Positions 38,962-48,174 of a stretch of DNA of 64,000 nt are shown here, one piece after another; position 1 is the first letter of the stretch, and the number at the start of each line of letters is the position of its first letter. The translations under genes were made by a program, and so were the position numbers. The stretch comes from Lentibacillus sp. CBA3610 (GTDB taxonomy: Bacteria; Bacillota; Bacilli; Bacillales; Amphibacillaceae): NCBI RefSeq assembly GCF_013373365.1, contig NZ_CP035925.1:1674001-1738000 (forward strand), written 5' to 3'. The notes beneath the pieces were generated by a model, which made no database searches, was not told where the DNA came from, and worked only from the letters and a program-made list of their open reading frames with translations.

Positions 38962-39585
38962 TTATTTTTCAGTCGTTGGCAGACGATAAAATAATTCCTC
39001 TATTTTAGTATAATCCCGCGTTTGATACAGGTTTACAAGTTCCATATAAAAAGATTGCTCATAGGAAAGACTGGAAATCGTGTATGAAAATTCATCCATT
39101 AGCTGCCACACTTTGGCAAGCAACAAATTTTCCGTTTTATAAAATAAATATTGAAAAAAAGCTGCATGTTTCTCATTGCTGGTTAACCTGGTGTCATGAA
39201 TAATATTGGACAATTGCTCAATGTCATCATGTTGAATATATTCATAGGCAATTCTGGCTGCTTCTTTTTCAATAATTTTTTTGGCAAACAACAGGTCATT
39301 GCGTGTGTTAGCCCCCTGCAGAATAAATGACGACAATACTTCAACAGAGTGATACGGTCGATAATGACTTAAAAACGTTCCTTCTCCATGTCTTGTTTCT
39401 ATCAAACCCAATAACTCCATTGCACGTAAAGCTTCCCGAACAGAGGATCTTCCGGCCACCAGTTTTTCGGAAAGCTCACGCTCAGATGGCAGTTTATCAC
39501 CCGGCTTTAATTCATGATCGTCAATATACTTGCGGAGCTCTTGTAAAACACCCTGATATACCTTCTGCTTTGGTGACATGGACAA
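38962..39585 (-). CDS. FadR-family GntR transcriptional regulator
   Basis: 207 residues: winged helix-turn-helix (YIDDHELKPGDKLPSERELSEKLVAGRSSVREALRAMELLGLIETRHGEGTFL in its usual order, about 16-68) and a helical FadR-C/FCD-like effector domain. It lies between malic enzyme and accDA, all on one strand. A perfect FadR-family operator (TNGTNNNACNA) sits at the malic enzyme promoter, so this regulator probably links malate/pyruvate metabolism or acyl-CoA supply to that operon. The TTG at 39585 has the better ribosome spacing (AGGAG, 10 bases). Confidence 0.85.
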   Translation of the reverse strand: MSMSPKQKVYQGVLQELRKYIDDHELKPGDKLPSERELSEKLVAGRSSVREALRAMELLGLIETRHGEGTFLSHYRPYHSVEVLSSFILQGANTRNDLLFAKKIIEKEAARIAYEYIQHDDIEQLSNIIHDTRLTSNEKHAAFFQYLFYKTENLLLAKVWQLMDEFSYTISSLSYEQSFYMELVNLYQTRDYTKIEELFYRLPTTEK

Positions 39586-39696
39586 GCCGTAGTCACTCCT
39601 TTTGCCGGTTGATCAAAACGCAGAGACAAATCAGGAGATGCGTCGGCGTTCACCAACCGGACCTTCTAGTCATTACGGACATACATAATGAATGCG

Positions 39697-40935
39697 TTAT
39701 TCTTCACCGATTTTTGTCATATTTCGCGTTTTCTCAGCAACGTCTTCCGGGTCCACTTCAATTCTTGCAACCCCGGATTCCATTGCAGCACGCGCAACAC
39801 TGGATGCCACCAGGGGTGCAACTCTCGGATCAAATGGTGCTGGTATAACATAGTCTTCTGTTAACTCATCTTCCGTTATAAGCGATGCTATCGCCTCGGC
39901 CGCAGCAACCTTCATCTTTTCGTTGATACGGGTTGCCCGGACATCTAACGCGCCTCTGAAAATACCGGGGAATGCAAGGACATTATTAACCTGGTTGGGA
40001 AAATCCGATCGTCCCGTACCAATAACTTTCACCCCTGCTTCTTTTGCTTCATTCGGCATAATCTCGGGATCGGGATTTGCCATGGCAAAAATAATCGGAT
40101 CCTCACGCATTGTTTTAACCATTTCTTTTGATAGCAATCCGCCGGCAGAGACACCGATAAACACGTCCGCATCTTCCAATATTTCCTCCAGCGAACCTTC
40201 TTGTTTATCTTTGTTGGTCATTTTGGCAACCTCTTCTTTGACGTCATTCATACCGTATGTTCTGCCTTCAAAAATAGCACCTTTGGAATCACACATAATC
40301 ATATCCCGAACGCCAAAATTGTATAATAATTTTATAATAGCGATTCCGGCTGCACCCGCCCCATTCGCAACCACTTTTAAATCCGAAAATGATTTACCGG
40401 ACAGTTTCAGCGCATTAATCAACCCGGCAAGCGTCACAATTGCCGTTCCATGTTGATCGTCGTGAAAAATAGGGATTTTCGTTTCTTTCTTCAGCCGTTC
40501 CTCAATAATGAAGCAGTTCGGTGCCGCAATATCTTCAAGGTTGATGCCACCAAACGTCGGTTCCATCAACTTAACGGTATCAACAATTTGATCAACGTCA
40601 TGTGAGTCCAGGCAAATTGGAAAAGAATCCACACCCGCAAAACTTTTAAACAGGACGGATTTTCCTTCCATCACAGGCAAGGCCGCTTCAGCCCCAATAT
40701 TACCCAGCCCTAAGACTGCGGATCCATCACTTACAACCCCTACCATATTGCCTTTCATCGTGTAATCATAAACCGAATCTTTCCGGTCATGAATCTCCTT
40801 ACATGGTTCCGCTACACCGGGGGAATACGCTAAACTTAAATCCCTTGCATTCCGCACGGGTACTTTCGCCTCAGTCGATAGTTTACCTTTATTCTCTTTA
40901 TGAATATGTAATGCTTCATCTCTTAAGTTTGGCAC
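39697..40935 (-). CDS. ytsJ: Malic enzyme (YtsJ-like)
   Basis: About 412 residues, oxidative decarboxylation of malate to pyruvate. Tyr-type catalytic start SLAYSPGVAEPCKEI, metal site EDIAAPNCFIIEERL and HDDQHGTAIVTLAG, NAD(P) loop VANGAGAAGIAIIKLL, VFIGVSAGGLLSKEM, FAMANPDPEI. Bacillus YtsJ in the same place is the major NADP-malic enzyme. GTG at 40935 has AAGGAG at the right spacing; an upstream GTG does not. Probably read with the GntR regulator, which lies 111 bases downstream. Confidence 0.93.
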   Translation of the reverse strand: MPNLRDEALHIHKENKGKLSTEAKVPVRNARDLSLAYSPGVAEPCKEIHDRKDSVYDYTMKGNMVGVVSDGSAVLGLGNIGAEAALPVMEGKSVLFKSFAGVDSFPICLDSHDVDQIVDTVKLMEPTFGGINLEDIAAPNCFIIEERLKKETKIPIFHDDQHGTAIVTLAGLINALKLSGKSFSDLKVVANGAGAAGIAIIKLLYNFGVRDMIMCDSKGAIFEGRTYGMNDVKEEVAKMTNKDKQEGSLEEILEDADVFIGVSAGGLLSKEMVKTMREDPIIFAMANPDPEIMPNEAKEAGVKVIGTGRSDFPNQVNNVLAFPGIFRGALDVRATRINEKMKVAAAEAIASLITEDELTEDYVIPAPFDPRVAPLVASSVARAAMESGVARIEVDPEDVAEKTRNMTKIGEE

Positions 40936-41047
40936 ACTATTCACTCCTTATGGGTTGTCTAAAAATCACGCATTAACTTGCAGGGACCAAACACGTCATG
41001 TGGTTTTCCAGAGCTCACCACATCCCGCAGCAATTAAATTTGCAAGG

Positions 41048-41098
41048 TGGTCTGACCACTTATTGATTTCATTATAACAGATGGCTTTTATGTGTAAA
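41048..41098 (-). promoter_or_regulatory. Malic enzyme promoter with FadR-family operator
   Basis: Minus strand TTTACA (41093-41098), 16-base spacer, TATAAT (41071-41076). Just after the predicted start lies GTGGTCTGACCAC (41047-41059), a perfect palindrome whose core TGGTCTGACCA (41048-41058) fits TNGTNNNACNA, the FadR-subfamily operator. Repression by the nearby GntR protein is inferred. Confidence 0.72.
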
Positions 41099-41129
41099 GA
41101 AGAAAAATCGTGCACGGTTTTCTTTAAAG

Positions 41130-44100
41130 TTATGCTTTTATCGTATCCAATACGACATTGCCGGAACCGAAATAGTTCCTTAATGACTGAAGACATGCTT
41201 CGTCCGGATGAACCAAATAAGCATATGATAATTTGTAGGTTGACCTTTCCTGCTGATTGTAAATAATGATTGGTGTTTGGCCCGGATTTTTTTCTGCAGT
41301 ATTTTTAATGACGGCTAACGCGTTTTTACTATTTTCGGCTGTTATTTTTATAAATAAACGCTGATTCTGATCAACCTGAAAATCCTGCTCGTCAAACAGA
41401 GCAATAGTTGACATTAACCATTGAAACTGGTTATTCCGACTTTCAACCTTTCCGGTAAACGTCACGAGCATTTCTTCAGCCAGCCAGCGGTGAACATCCC
41501 TGTACAAATCAGGGAAAACAACTGCTTCCATATCGCCTGTTTCATCACCAATGGTCAGGAAAGCCATCGGATCCCCGCGTTTTGTTCGAATCGTTTTGAT
41601 AGCTTGTACGATTCCGGTACTATTCAGGTTTCGTTTTCCGGCCATTTTTGGTGCATCGGACATGGAAACATAACCCTTTGCCTTTAATATATTCCGGTAT
41701 TTGTTTAATGGATGGCTGGAAACATAGATACCGAGCAGTTCTTTTTCATCACTCAACTTTTTCATCAGTGTGAAATCTTCTATCGGTACATAACTTTCTT
41801 CCAATTCAAGAATATCGTGAAACAGGCTTGATTGCTCACTGAACTCCTTAAATAATTCACCTTGTTCAAGTGCTTGATCAATTGATGCCAACAAACTGGC
41901 ACGATTGTCATAAAGCTCATCGAATGCGCCTGCCATAATCAGTATCTCCAGCGTTCTGCGGTTGATCACTGTCAGCGATACACGTAAACAAAAATCAAAC
42001 AAACTCTTAAAAGGACCGTCTTTTCTAACATCGATTATTTCGTTAACGACTTGATTGCCTATACCTTTAATTGACAAAAAACCCATTCGGATTTGCTCAT
42101 TCTCCACCGAATATTTACCAAAGCTTTTATTAATCGAGGGAGGAGCCAATTCCAAACCATGTGTCTTTAATTCTTTCATGTACATATTCGTTTTATCCTG
42201 CTGGGTGCCTGCTGAACTCATTAATTCAGCAAAAAAGCTGGCAGGATAATGAGTCTTCAGGTAAGCAAGCTGATAGGATATTTTACTGTAGGCGACCGCG
42301 TGACTTCTGTTAAAACCATAGTTGGAAAACTTAACGATCCACTGAAACATTTCTTCTGCAACAGATTCCGTGTAGCCATTAGCCACACAGCCCTGGATAA
42401 AGGCAGCTTTTTGTTCAGTCATCACGTTCTGCTGCTTTTTGCTTACTGCCCGTCGTAAAATATCGGCCTGTCCCAATGAAAACCCGGCAATCTTATGAGC
42501 AATTTGCATAATTTGCTCCTGGTAAATCAGAACACCATAAGTTTTTTCCAAAATGGGCTCCAGGTCAGGATGCGGGTATTCAACCTTTTCTGTTCCATGC
42601 TTCCGGTCAATGTAAACCGGTATATTTTCCATTGGTCCCGGACGAAACAAAGCATTCACCGCCACGATATCCTCAAACGTGGTCGGCTTCAATCTGGTCA
42701 GCACCTGTTTCATGCCCTGTGACTCCAACTGAAAAACACCATTCGTCCTGCCTTTTTGCAACAGTTTATAAGTAGGGACATCTTCTTCCGGAATATCCGC
42801 TAGCGTAATGGTGCGTTTCCTGGTATAACGGATAGTCCTTAAAATTCGCTCAAGCAATGTTAAGTTCCGCAGCCCTAAAAAATCCATCTTCAATAATCCG
42901 ATTGCTTCCAGGTCATTCATCGCATATTGTGTCAAATATGTATCATGCGTACCTGCAGTCAACGGGACGAGTTCTTCAAGCGGCTCCTCACTAATGACAA
43001 CACCGGCAGCATGTGTTGACAGATGTCTTGGAAGCCCCTCCAGTTTCGCGGCAATCGTAAATAAGGCCTTCAGCTTTTCGGATTGTTTGATATATTGCTG
43101 CAGGTCTTCAGAATTCTTCACATATGCTGCGATTGGCTGACTGGCCTGGACAGGGATTTCCTTTAAAATAAAATAAGCATCTTGCTGGTCAACATCCATT
43201 GTTTTTATGAGTTCACGCAACAGCGATCTGGCAGCAAACGTACCAAACGTGATAATTTGTGCAACATGGGCATGTCCATATTTATCACGGACATAATCAA
43301 TCACGTCATCCCGCCTGTTATCAGAAAAATCAATATCAATATCAGGCATGGATACACGTTCCGGATTCAGGAACCTTTCGAATAATAAGTCATATTGAAT
43401 CGGGTCAACTTCGGTAATCCCAAGCACATACGCAACAAGTGAACCCGCTGCAGACCCCCTTCCCGGTCCCACTAAAATAGTTTGTTCTTTTGCATAAGCA
43501 ATGAAATCCCAGACAATTAAAAAATAGTCACTGAACTGCATCGATTGAATGATATCCAATTCATAGGCAAGACGCTCTTCTACTTCCTCTGTGACCACGT
43601 CATATTTTTGCCGTACATTTTCCCGGCATATTCTTTCAAGATATGTATGGGCATCCATTGCTTCCGGAACAGGGTAGGAAGGGAGCATTCGCTGATCAAA
43701 ATCAAAGCTTACACGGCATTTTTCTGCAATAACACTGGTTTCATGAATGATTTCAGGCCAATCATTAATAAAAAGCTGCTCCATTTCCACAGCCGATCGC
43801 AAATGCCGCTGTTTAACCGCTGAATTTGTGATTCGAAGCGGCCATTTTTTATTATGTTTCATGGCACGTAAACAATCAAAAGCGATATCATCTTTTTCAT
43901 TCAGGTAACGGACATCGTTCAATAATACGGCCTTTGTTTGATAAATCTCATTGAAGGCTTTTATGGACTGGTTGATGTTACGTTCTTCCTGCATTCCATG
44001 GTCCTGAACGCCCATGTAAAAATCTTCCCGGTCAAACATATGCCATGTTGCATCCAAATATTCCTTCACCTGATCATATGGCCCGTCCAATAATAAAGTC

Positions 44101-44492
44101 CCCGCCTTTGAATCGGATGTAACTAAAATACAGATCAAATCGTTACTGTAAAATGTCAAATCTGATTTTTCAATGCTGTTTTTTTGAGATACTTGAATAT
44201 GTGTACTTAACTTAATTAAATTTTGATAGCCTTGATTATTTTTAGCCAGAAGAATACAAGCATCCGGTTCTTCATCATCGTTCGTAACCTTTGCACTCAT
44301 CCCGATGATCGGTTTAATCCCATTTTGCTGACATGCTTTGTAAAATGGGATAGCACCATATAAAACATGTTCATCTGTTAATGCCAGTGCATCAAATTGC
44401 AGTTCATGCGCTTTCGCGGCCAATTTATCAACAGTAATGGTACTGTTCAGGAAACTATACCCGCTGTGGACTTGCAAATGTGTAAACGACAT
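41130..44492 (-). CDS. dnaE: DNA polymerase III alpha subunit, DnaE type
   Basis: 1120-residue replicative polymerase that extends lagging-strand primers in Firmicutes (alongside PolC). N-terminal PHP domain (HLQVHSGYSFLNSTITVDKL), palm with VGPGRGSAAGSLVAYVLGI and MPDIDIDFSDNRRDDVIDYV (two catalytic Asp), fingers, GVFQLESQGMKQVLTRLKP, tandem HhH, OB-fold (GDETGDMEAVVFPDLY). AGGAGGTGG start. No intein. Precedes malic enzyme as in B. subtilis. Confidence 0.98.
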   Translation of the reverse strand: MSFTHLQVHSGYSFLNSTITVDKLAAKAHELQFDALALTDEHVLYGAIPFYKACQQNGIKPIIGMSAKVTNDDEEPDACILLAKNNQGYQNLIKLSTHIQVSQKNSIEKSDLTFYSNDLICILVTSDSKAGTLLLDGPYDQVKEYLDATWHMFDREDFYMGVQDHGMQEERNINQSIKAFNEIYQTKAVLLNDVRYLNEKDDIAFDCLRAMKHNKKWPLRITNSAVKQRHLRSAVEMEQLFINDWPEIIHETSVIAEKCRVSFDFDQRMLPSYPVPEAMDAHTYLERICRENVRQKYDVVTEEVEERLAYELDIIQSMQFSDYFLIVWDFIAYAKEQTILVGPGRGSAAGSLVAYVLGITEVDPIQYDLLFERFLNPERVSMPDIDIDFSDNRRDDVIDYVRDKYGHAHVAQIITFGTFAARSLLRELIKTMDVDQQDAYFILKEIPVQASQPIAAYVKNSEDLQQYIKQSEKLKALFTIAAKLEGLPRHLSTHAAGVVISEEPLEELVPLTAGTHDTYLTQYAMNDLEAIGLLKMDFLGLRNLTLLERILRTIRYTRKRTITLADIPEEDVPTYKLLQKGRTNGVFQLESQGMKQVLTRLKPTTFEDIVAVNALFRPGPMENIPVYIDRKHGTEKVEYPHPDLEPILEKTYGVLIYQEQIMQIAHKIAGFSLGQADILRRAVSKKQQNVMTEQKAAFIQGCVANGYTESVAEEMFQWIVKFSNYGFNRSHAVAYSKISYQLAYLKTHYPASFFAELMSSAGTQQDKTNMYMKELKTHGLELAPPSINKSFGKYSVENEQIRMGFLSIKGIGNQVVNEIIDVRKDGPFKSLFDFCLRVSLTVINRRTLEILIMAGAFDELYDNRASLLASIDQALEQGELFKEFSEQSSLFHDILELEESYVPIEDFTLMKKLSDEKELLGIYVSSHPLNKYRNILKAKGYVSMSDAPKMAGKRNLNSTGIVQAIKTIRTKRGDPMAFLTIGDETGDMEAVVFPDLYRDVHRWLAEEMLVTFTGKVESRNNQFQWLMSTIALFDEQDFQVDQNQRLFIKITAENSKNALAVIKNTAEKNPGQTPIIIYNQQERSTYKLSYAYLVHPDEACLQSLRNYFGSGNVVLDTIKA

Positions 44493-44586
44493 GCTACCCC
44501 ACCTCCTTCTTTAATGTTACCTGCCTATATTATATGTGAACAAAGTCAAATCTGCATTATTAATGTTTATAGTTTATGCGGCCGTG

Positions 44587-44615
44587 ACATATCTTGTCCA
44601 ACAGCATCATAAAAT
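44587..44615 (+). promoter_or_regulatory. Sigma-E-like promoter for ytrHI
   Basis: ACATATC (44587-44593), 14-base spacer, CATAAAAT (44608-44615). Compared with the mother-cell sigma-E pattern KMATATT-N13-15-CATACAMT the -10 matches 7 of 8 and the -35 5 of 7. ytrH and ytrI are spore genes. Confidence 0.55.
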
Positions 44616-44642
44616 GAAGCAGTATACTGATAAGGAGCTAAA

Positions 44643-44978
44643 ATGATGGAGGAACGGTTTATAGCTCAACTCATTCATTGTTTTTTTATCGCTTTTGGCG
44701 TCATCATAGGCGGATCCATAATCGGCAGTATCGGCGGATTTGTTACGGGAGATGCACCGTTTACCCAAATGAGCAGGATTGCAGACCGATTAAGGATTTG
44801 GGCGATTGTAGCTGCAATCGGCGGGACATTTGATGCCATTGCCAATTTTGAAAAAGGTGTGCTGGATGGTTCCACTTTCGATTTATTTAAACAAATTATG
44901 CTTATTTTAACGGCAATGGGCGGCGTTAAGGCCGGGATTATCATTATCAGCTGGCTGATTCAGGAGGATGTTGGCTAA
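44643..44978 (+). CDS. ytrH: Sporulation membrane protein YtrH
   Basis: 111 residues, three hydrophobic segments (LIHCFFIAFGVIIGGSIIGSI, WAIVAAIGGTFDAIANF, GVKAGIIIISWLI). YtrH is needed for efficient spore formation in B. subtilis and is made in the mother cell; mechanism unknown. The stop and the ytrI start overlap by one base, so both are translated together. Start ATG follows AAGGAG. Confidence 0.9.
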   Translation: MMEERFIAQLIHCFFIAFGVIIGGSIIGSIGGFVTGDAPFTQMSRIADRLRIWAIVAAIGGTFDAIANFEKGVLDGSTFDLFKQIMLILTAMGGVKAGIIIISWLIQEDVG

Positions 44979-45478
44979 TGCATATTCCCCCATACCATAA
45001 AAAACCTTCATTTCAGCGATTTTTGGTAGGGATGTTTATCGGTGCAGTCATCGCCTACTTTGTATTTGTCTATATGCATGGGTCAATGTACGGGCAGCTT
45101 TTGGAGGAAAATCGTGATCTGAAATCAGAAGTGACCGAACTGAACAACCAAAATGAAGCATTGCTGGAGGACAACGAAGATCTTGACGAACAGTCAAAAG
45201 AACCGATAAAAGTAGAAGCCATTGAAATAACCATTATTAATGAGGAAGATTTGCCGGACAGATTAATTATACACGACCTTGAAGAATTAATGAAGGAAGA
45301 AATCGAGCATATAATCGGACAAGACCTTTCCATCATATCAGAGAGTGACGGCCTGTTAACGGCAACTCTCGAGAATAAAGTGTTTACAGTTGATGATTTT
45401 GAATTCCAATTTACTGTTGAGAAACTTTACTTGACGCCAACGGTCAAAATTTCTGTAGAAGCCAATATGGCAGATTGA
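44978..45478 (+). CDS. ytrI: Sporulation membrane protein YtrI
   Basis: 166 residues: short cytoplasmic tail, one membrane helix (FLVGMFIGAVIAYFVFVYMHG, about 13-33), a coiled coil (LLEENRDLKSEVTELNNQNE, about 38-70), then an outer-face domain. Layout is that of a bitopic anchor. Partner of YtrH by overlap and conserved pairing. Confidence 0.9.
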   Translation: MHIPPYHKKPSFQRFLVGMFIGAVIAYFVFVYMHGSMYGQLLEENRDLKSEVTELNNQNEALLEDNEDLDEQSKEPIKVEAIEITIINEEDLPDRLIIHDLEELMKEEIEHIIGQDLSIISESDGLLTATLENKVFTVDDFEFQFTVEKLYLTPTVKISVEANMAD

Positions 45479-45583
45479 TGTGAACATTCCATGAAATATT
45501 TGATAATTTTGTAGTCAATTTTTCGCTTATCGACTATAATAAATTAAGAACCAGAATAAATTCTGAAAAGGAGTTGGATTAAT

Positions 45584-45781
45584 ATGCTAGTCATGAATCA
45601 ACGCCGAATACGTGATGAGAAAATTGCCCAACTAAAAGAAGGGACCACGGCATATGCTGAGTCTGCAGAATTAATCCGGCTGATACAACGCGGTATTGAT
45701 CGGGAAAATCTGCATGTACATTATGATCAAACGAACTCCGGCTGCTGGTTTATCCCACTTCCTGAACAGAAAAGCTCCTGA
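45584..45781 (+). CDS. Small conserved protein, 65 residues, unknown function
   Basis: MLVMNQRRIRDEKIAQLKEG, then a helical middle and the ending CWFIPLPEQKSS. Charged and soluble. AAGGAG lies 10 bases before the ATG, and TAGTCA-N17-TATAAT precedes it, so expression is credible. No family recognised. Stands alone between ytrI and nrnA. Confidence 0.7.
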   Translation: MLVMNQRRIRDEKIAQLKEGTTAYAESAELIRLIQRGIDRENLHVHYDQTNSGCWFIPLPEQKSS

Positions 45782-46116
45782 AACTGTCAACCATCGCTGT
45801 TTGCCCTTCTGTTCAGAAAAACTCAGTATAGCCTGTCTTTCCAGAGGTCAGGGCCGGAGTCAGATTTGAGAGAATCGACAAATTTAGCCGATTTCAAGAT
45901 CAAAACGTCCCGTAAATGATATTTTTAAAAAAGCAGTCGGATTATCTCAAAAGCCGTCATGCAGATAAATCGACTGCCATTGAATACTTACTTCTGTTGG
46001 AAAAAACTCAGGCCTAGCCCGTCTTACAGCGAATGCCGGGTTTTATAGGGTTAACCATACTCGACTTCTGACGTTGCGGAAAGAGCTATGTCCAATAGGA
46101 TATAAGCTCTTAAGCT
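45782..46116. other. Non-coding gap with diverged repeats
   Basis: No gene seen. Two similar segments begin TTCTGTTCAGAAAAACTCAG (45807) and TTCTGTTGGAAAAAACTCAG (45992). An inverted repeat GCAGTCG...CGACTGC (45933-45977) lies between them. AGAGCTTATATCC/GGACATAGCTCT near 46082-46110 could end nrnA. Confidence 0.55.
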
Positions 46117-47064
46117 TCACCCTTCATAATTCATACATGCTTCATCCAGATCCTTCATCACCTTGTCCGTTTCTTCCCATGAGCTGACAGATGCCCCTGA
46201 AGCCATTGGATGGCCGCCGCCATTATATTTATTGGCAATCTCGTTAACAACAGGTCCTTTTGAACGCAGACGAACCCTGATCAAATCTTCTTCTTCAATA
46301 AAAAATACCCAGGCTTTAATACCTTCAATATCACCCAGCACACCGACAAGCTGCCCCGTTTCCATTGGGTTGACACCATAGCTATCCAATAGACTCTTTG
46401 TCAATTTAATCGTGCTCATACCTGATTCCGAAAGCTCAAAATGCTGCAGAATATATCCACGGAGCCTGGCAATCTTGTCTTTTATACTGTATATGCCGTC
46501 ATACAGGCTTGGACGGTCAAAGTTATACGTTACAAGTTCCGCCGCATGCTGAAATGTTTTTTTGGTTGTGCTTGGAAATAGAAACCTTCCCGTGTCGCCA
46601 ACAATACCGGCATAAATCAGTCGGGCCGCTTCATCGGAAAACTTAAAGCCATCATGTTTGGCAGATTGATATAAATCATAAATCATTTCACTGGTTGAAC
46701 TGGCTGAAGTATCAACCCACATTATGTCACCAAATTCATCCACATTCGGGTGATGATCAATTTTAATGAGTTTATCACCTTTATCATACCGCTGGTCACT
46801 GATCCGGCCGGCATTAGCCGTATCACAGACAATCACCAGCGCGTTTTTATAGGTCTCATCAAAAATTTGATTCATATTTGTTAAAAATTCCAATGACGGA
46901 TCTTCTTCGCCTGCGATATACACTTTTTTATCCGGAAATGATTGCACAATCATTTCCTTCAGCCCCGCCTGAGAACCGTATGCATCCGGATCAGGCCGTA
47001 CATGCCGGTGAATGATAATCGTTTCATAAGTTTTAATTGCTTCGATGATAGGTTGTATACTCAT
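46117..47064 (-). CDS. nrnA: Oligoribonuclease NrnA / pAp phosphatase (DHH family)
   Basis: 315 residues. DHH domain with HRHVRPDPDAYGSQAGLKE, CDTANAGRISD and IDHHPNVDEFGDIMWVD (metal-binding Asp and His), then DHHA1 with the GGGHPMASGASV substrate loop. It degrades 2-5-mer RNA and dephosphorylates 3'-phosphoadenosine 5'-phosphate. Convergent with the small plus-strand gene; position matches ytqI of B. subtilis. Confidence 0.95.
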   Translation of the reverse strand: MSIQPIIEAIKTYETIIIHRHVRPDPDAYGSQAGLKEMIVQSFPDKKVYIAGEEDPSLEFLTNMNQIFDETYKNALVIVCDTANAGRISDQRYDKGDKLIKIDHHPNVDEFGDIMWVDTSASSTSEMIYDLYQSAKHDGFKFSDEAARLIYAGIVGDTGRFLFPSTTKKTFQHAAELVTYNFDRPSLYDGIYSIKDKIARLRGYILQHFELSESGMSTIKLTKSLLDSYGVNPMETGQLVGVLGDIEGIKAWVFFIEEEDLIRVRLRSKGPVVNEIANKYNGGGHPMASGASVSSWEETDKVMKDLDEACMNYEG

Positions 47065-47138
47065 TTTATTCTCCTAACTTTGTCACATTTAAATGGATTT
47101 TATTACTTTCTTAATAACCAAAAACAAGATACAATAAA

Positions 47139-47535
47139 GTGAAACTTCATTCAGCGGGATGGTTTTCCCGCTGAATGTTAGTTGAACCGAATCGGGCATT
47201 TAGGGTCAGTTAGCCGCCGTCTTTTGGCGGGTTACTGACCATTAGATGCGGGGAAAAGTGAAACTTCATTCAGCGGGATGATTTTCCCCGCTGAATGTTA
47301 GTTGAACCGAATCGGGCATTTAGGGTCAGTTAGCCGCCGTCTTTTGGCGGGTTACTGACCATTAGATGCGGGGAAAAGTGAAACTTCATTCAGCGGGATG
47401 GTTTTCCCCGCTGAATGTTAGTTGAACCGAATCGGGCATTTAGGGTCAGTTAGCCGCCGTCTTTTGGCGGGTTACTGACCATTAGATGCGGGGAAAAGTG
47501 AAACTTCATTCAGCGGGATGATTTTGCCCACTGAT
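47139..47535. repeat. 120-bp double-hairpin unit, three tandem copies plus a truncated fourth
   Basis: Units start GTGAAACTTCATTCAGCGGG at 47139, 47258, 47378 and 47498 (period 119-120). Each holds a hairpin CATTCAGCGGG/CCCGCTGAATG and a second GGTCAGTTAGCCGCC/GGCGGGTTACTGACC. Copies differ by only a base or two, so the expansion is recent. The fourth breaks off into another repeat module. No coding frame. Confidence 0.92.
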
Positions 47536-47537
47536 GA

Positions 47538-47704
47538 AAAGGAACAAAGGCTAAGTTCGTCACGTCCTCGAAAAAGGAAATCACTTTTTCTTCGTGCGGT
47601 GTATCGCTGCCGCAGCTTTCCTTGTCCTGTGACAACGCCTTTGTGACCCGCATCGTGCGGGCCCGAACCGAATCAGACCTTAACAGACAGTTGTCCCCAT
47701 CCAT
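47538..47704. repeat. Repeat module C next to the tandem array
   Basis: Begins GGAACAAAGGCTAAGTTCGT and holds hairpins CCCGCATCGTGCGGGCCC and AAGTGATTTCC-type pairs. The same module, shortened, is embedded in repeat A copy 1 at about 13383-13458. Together with the array it accounts for the 725-base gap between nrnA and ytpI. Confidence 0.7.
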
Positions 47705-47789
47705 TCTTTACTTCTTGTTGTCATAATGCGGGCGATTGACTGCCTGTTAATCGAAATCTTTAAAGAATGTTGATTTAGGAGTCGATTAA

Positions 47790-48083
47790 ATGATTATTTT
47801 TCCGATTATTATTGTATTGTCAGCCGTTTTCTGGGTTTACTACAAAGTCGCTATTCTAAAAAGCAAGGACAGGCTTACTCAAGCTTATTTTAACGCAAAA
47901 TCCCATGTTTGTCTTGGGAGTTTCATCTTCTTCTTCGCCATTAATCAATATATATTTTACCAAACACAGCTGTCATTATTTATCGGTATTGTACTTGTGA
48001 TGTTCGGAGTATTGCATTTGTACAATGGAATTAAAGAAGTGAAGCATTATCGGAGTGAGTGGAGACGATTAAATCCACAATAA
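47790..48083 (+). CDS. ytpI: YtpI family membrane protein
   Basis: 97 residues, three hydrophobic segments (IIFPIIIVLSAVFWVYYKVAI, VCLGSFIFFFAINQYIFY, LFIGIVLVMFGVLHLYNG) and a basic tail KEVKHYRSEWRRLNPQ. Small integral membrane protein conserved between nrnA and ytoI in Bacillus; role unknown. TTAGGAG ribosome site. Confidence 0.85.
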   Translation: MIIFPIIIVLSAVFWVYYKVAILKSKDRLTQAYFNAKSHVCLGSFIFFFAINQYIFYQTQLSLFIGIVLVMFGVLHLYNGIKEVKHYRSEWRRLNPQ

Positions 48084-48133
48084 TTTTGGAAGGACCAACT
48101 CCCCGTTACACGGGAGATAAAAATCGGTATGGT

Positions 48134-48162
48134 GGAATCGGCTGGATTGCCGATTCCTTTTT
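48134..48162 (+). terminator. ytpI terminator
   Basis: GGAATCGGC-TGGATT-GCCGATTCC followed by TTTTT. Confidence 0.85.
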
Positions 48163-48174
48163 AAGAAAGCACGA

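Noticed and set aside
41130..44492. Possible intein in dnaE
   Set aside because: The protein is colinear with 1115-1120-residue DnaE and has no inserted splicing domain.
47139..47535. Regular repeats that might be a CRISPR array
   Set aside because: Units are 120 bases and identical throughout, with no unique spacers and no cas genes.
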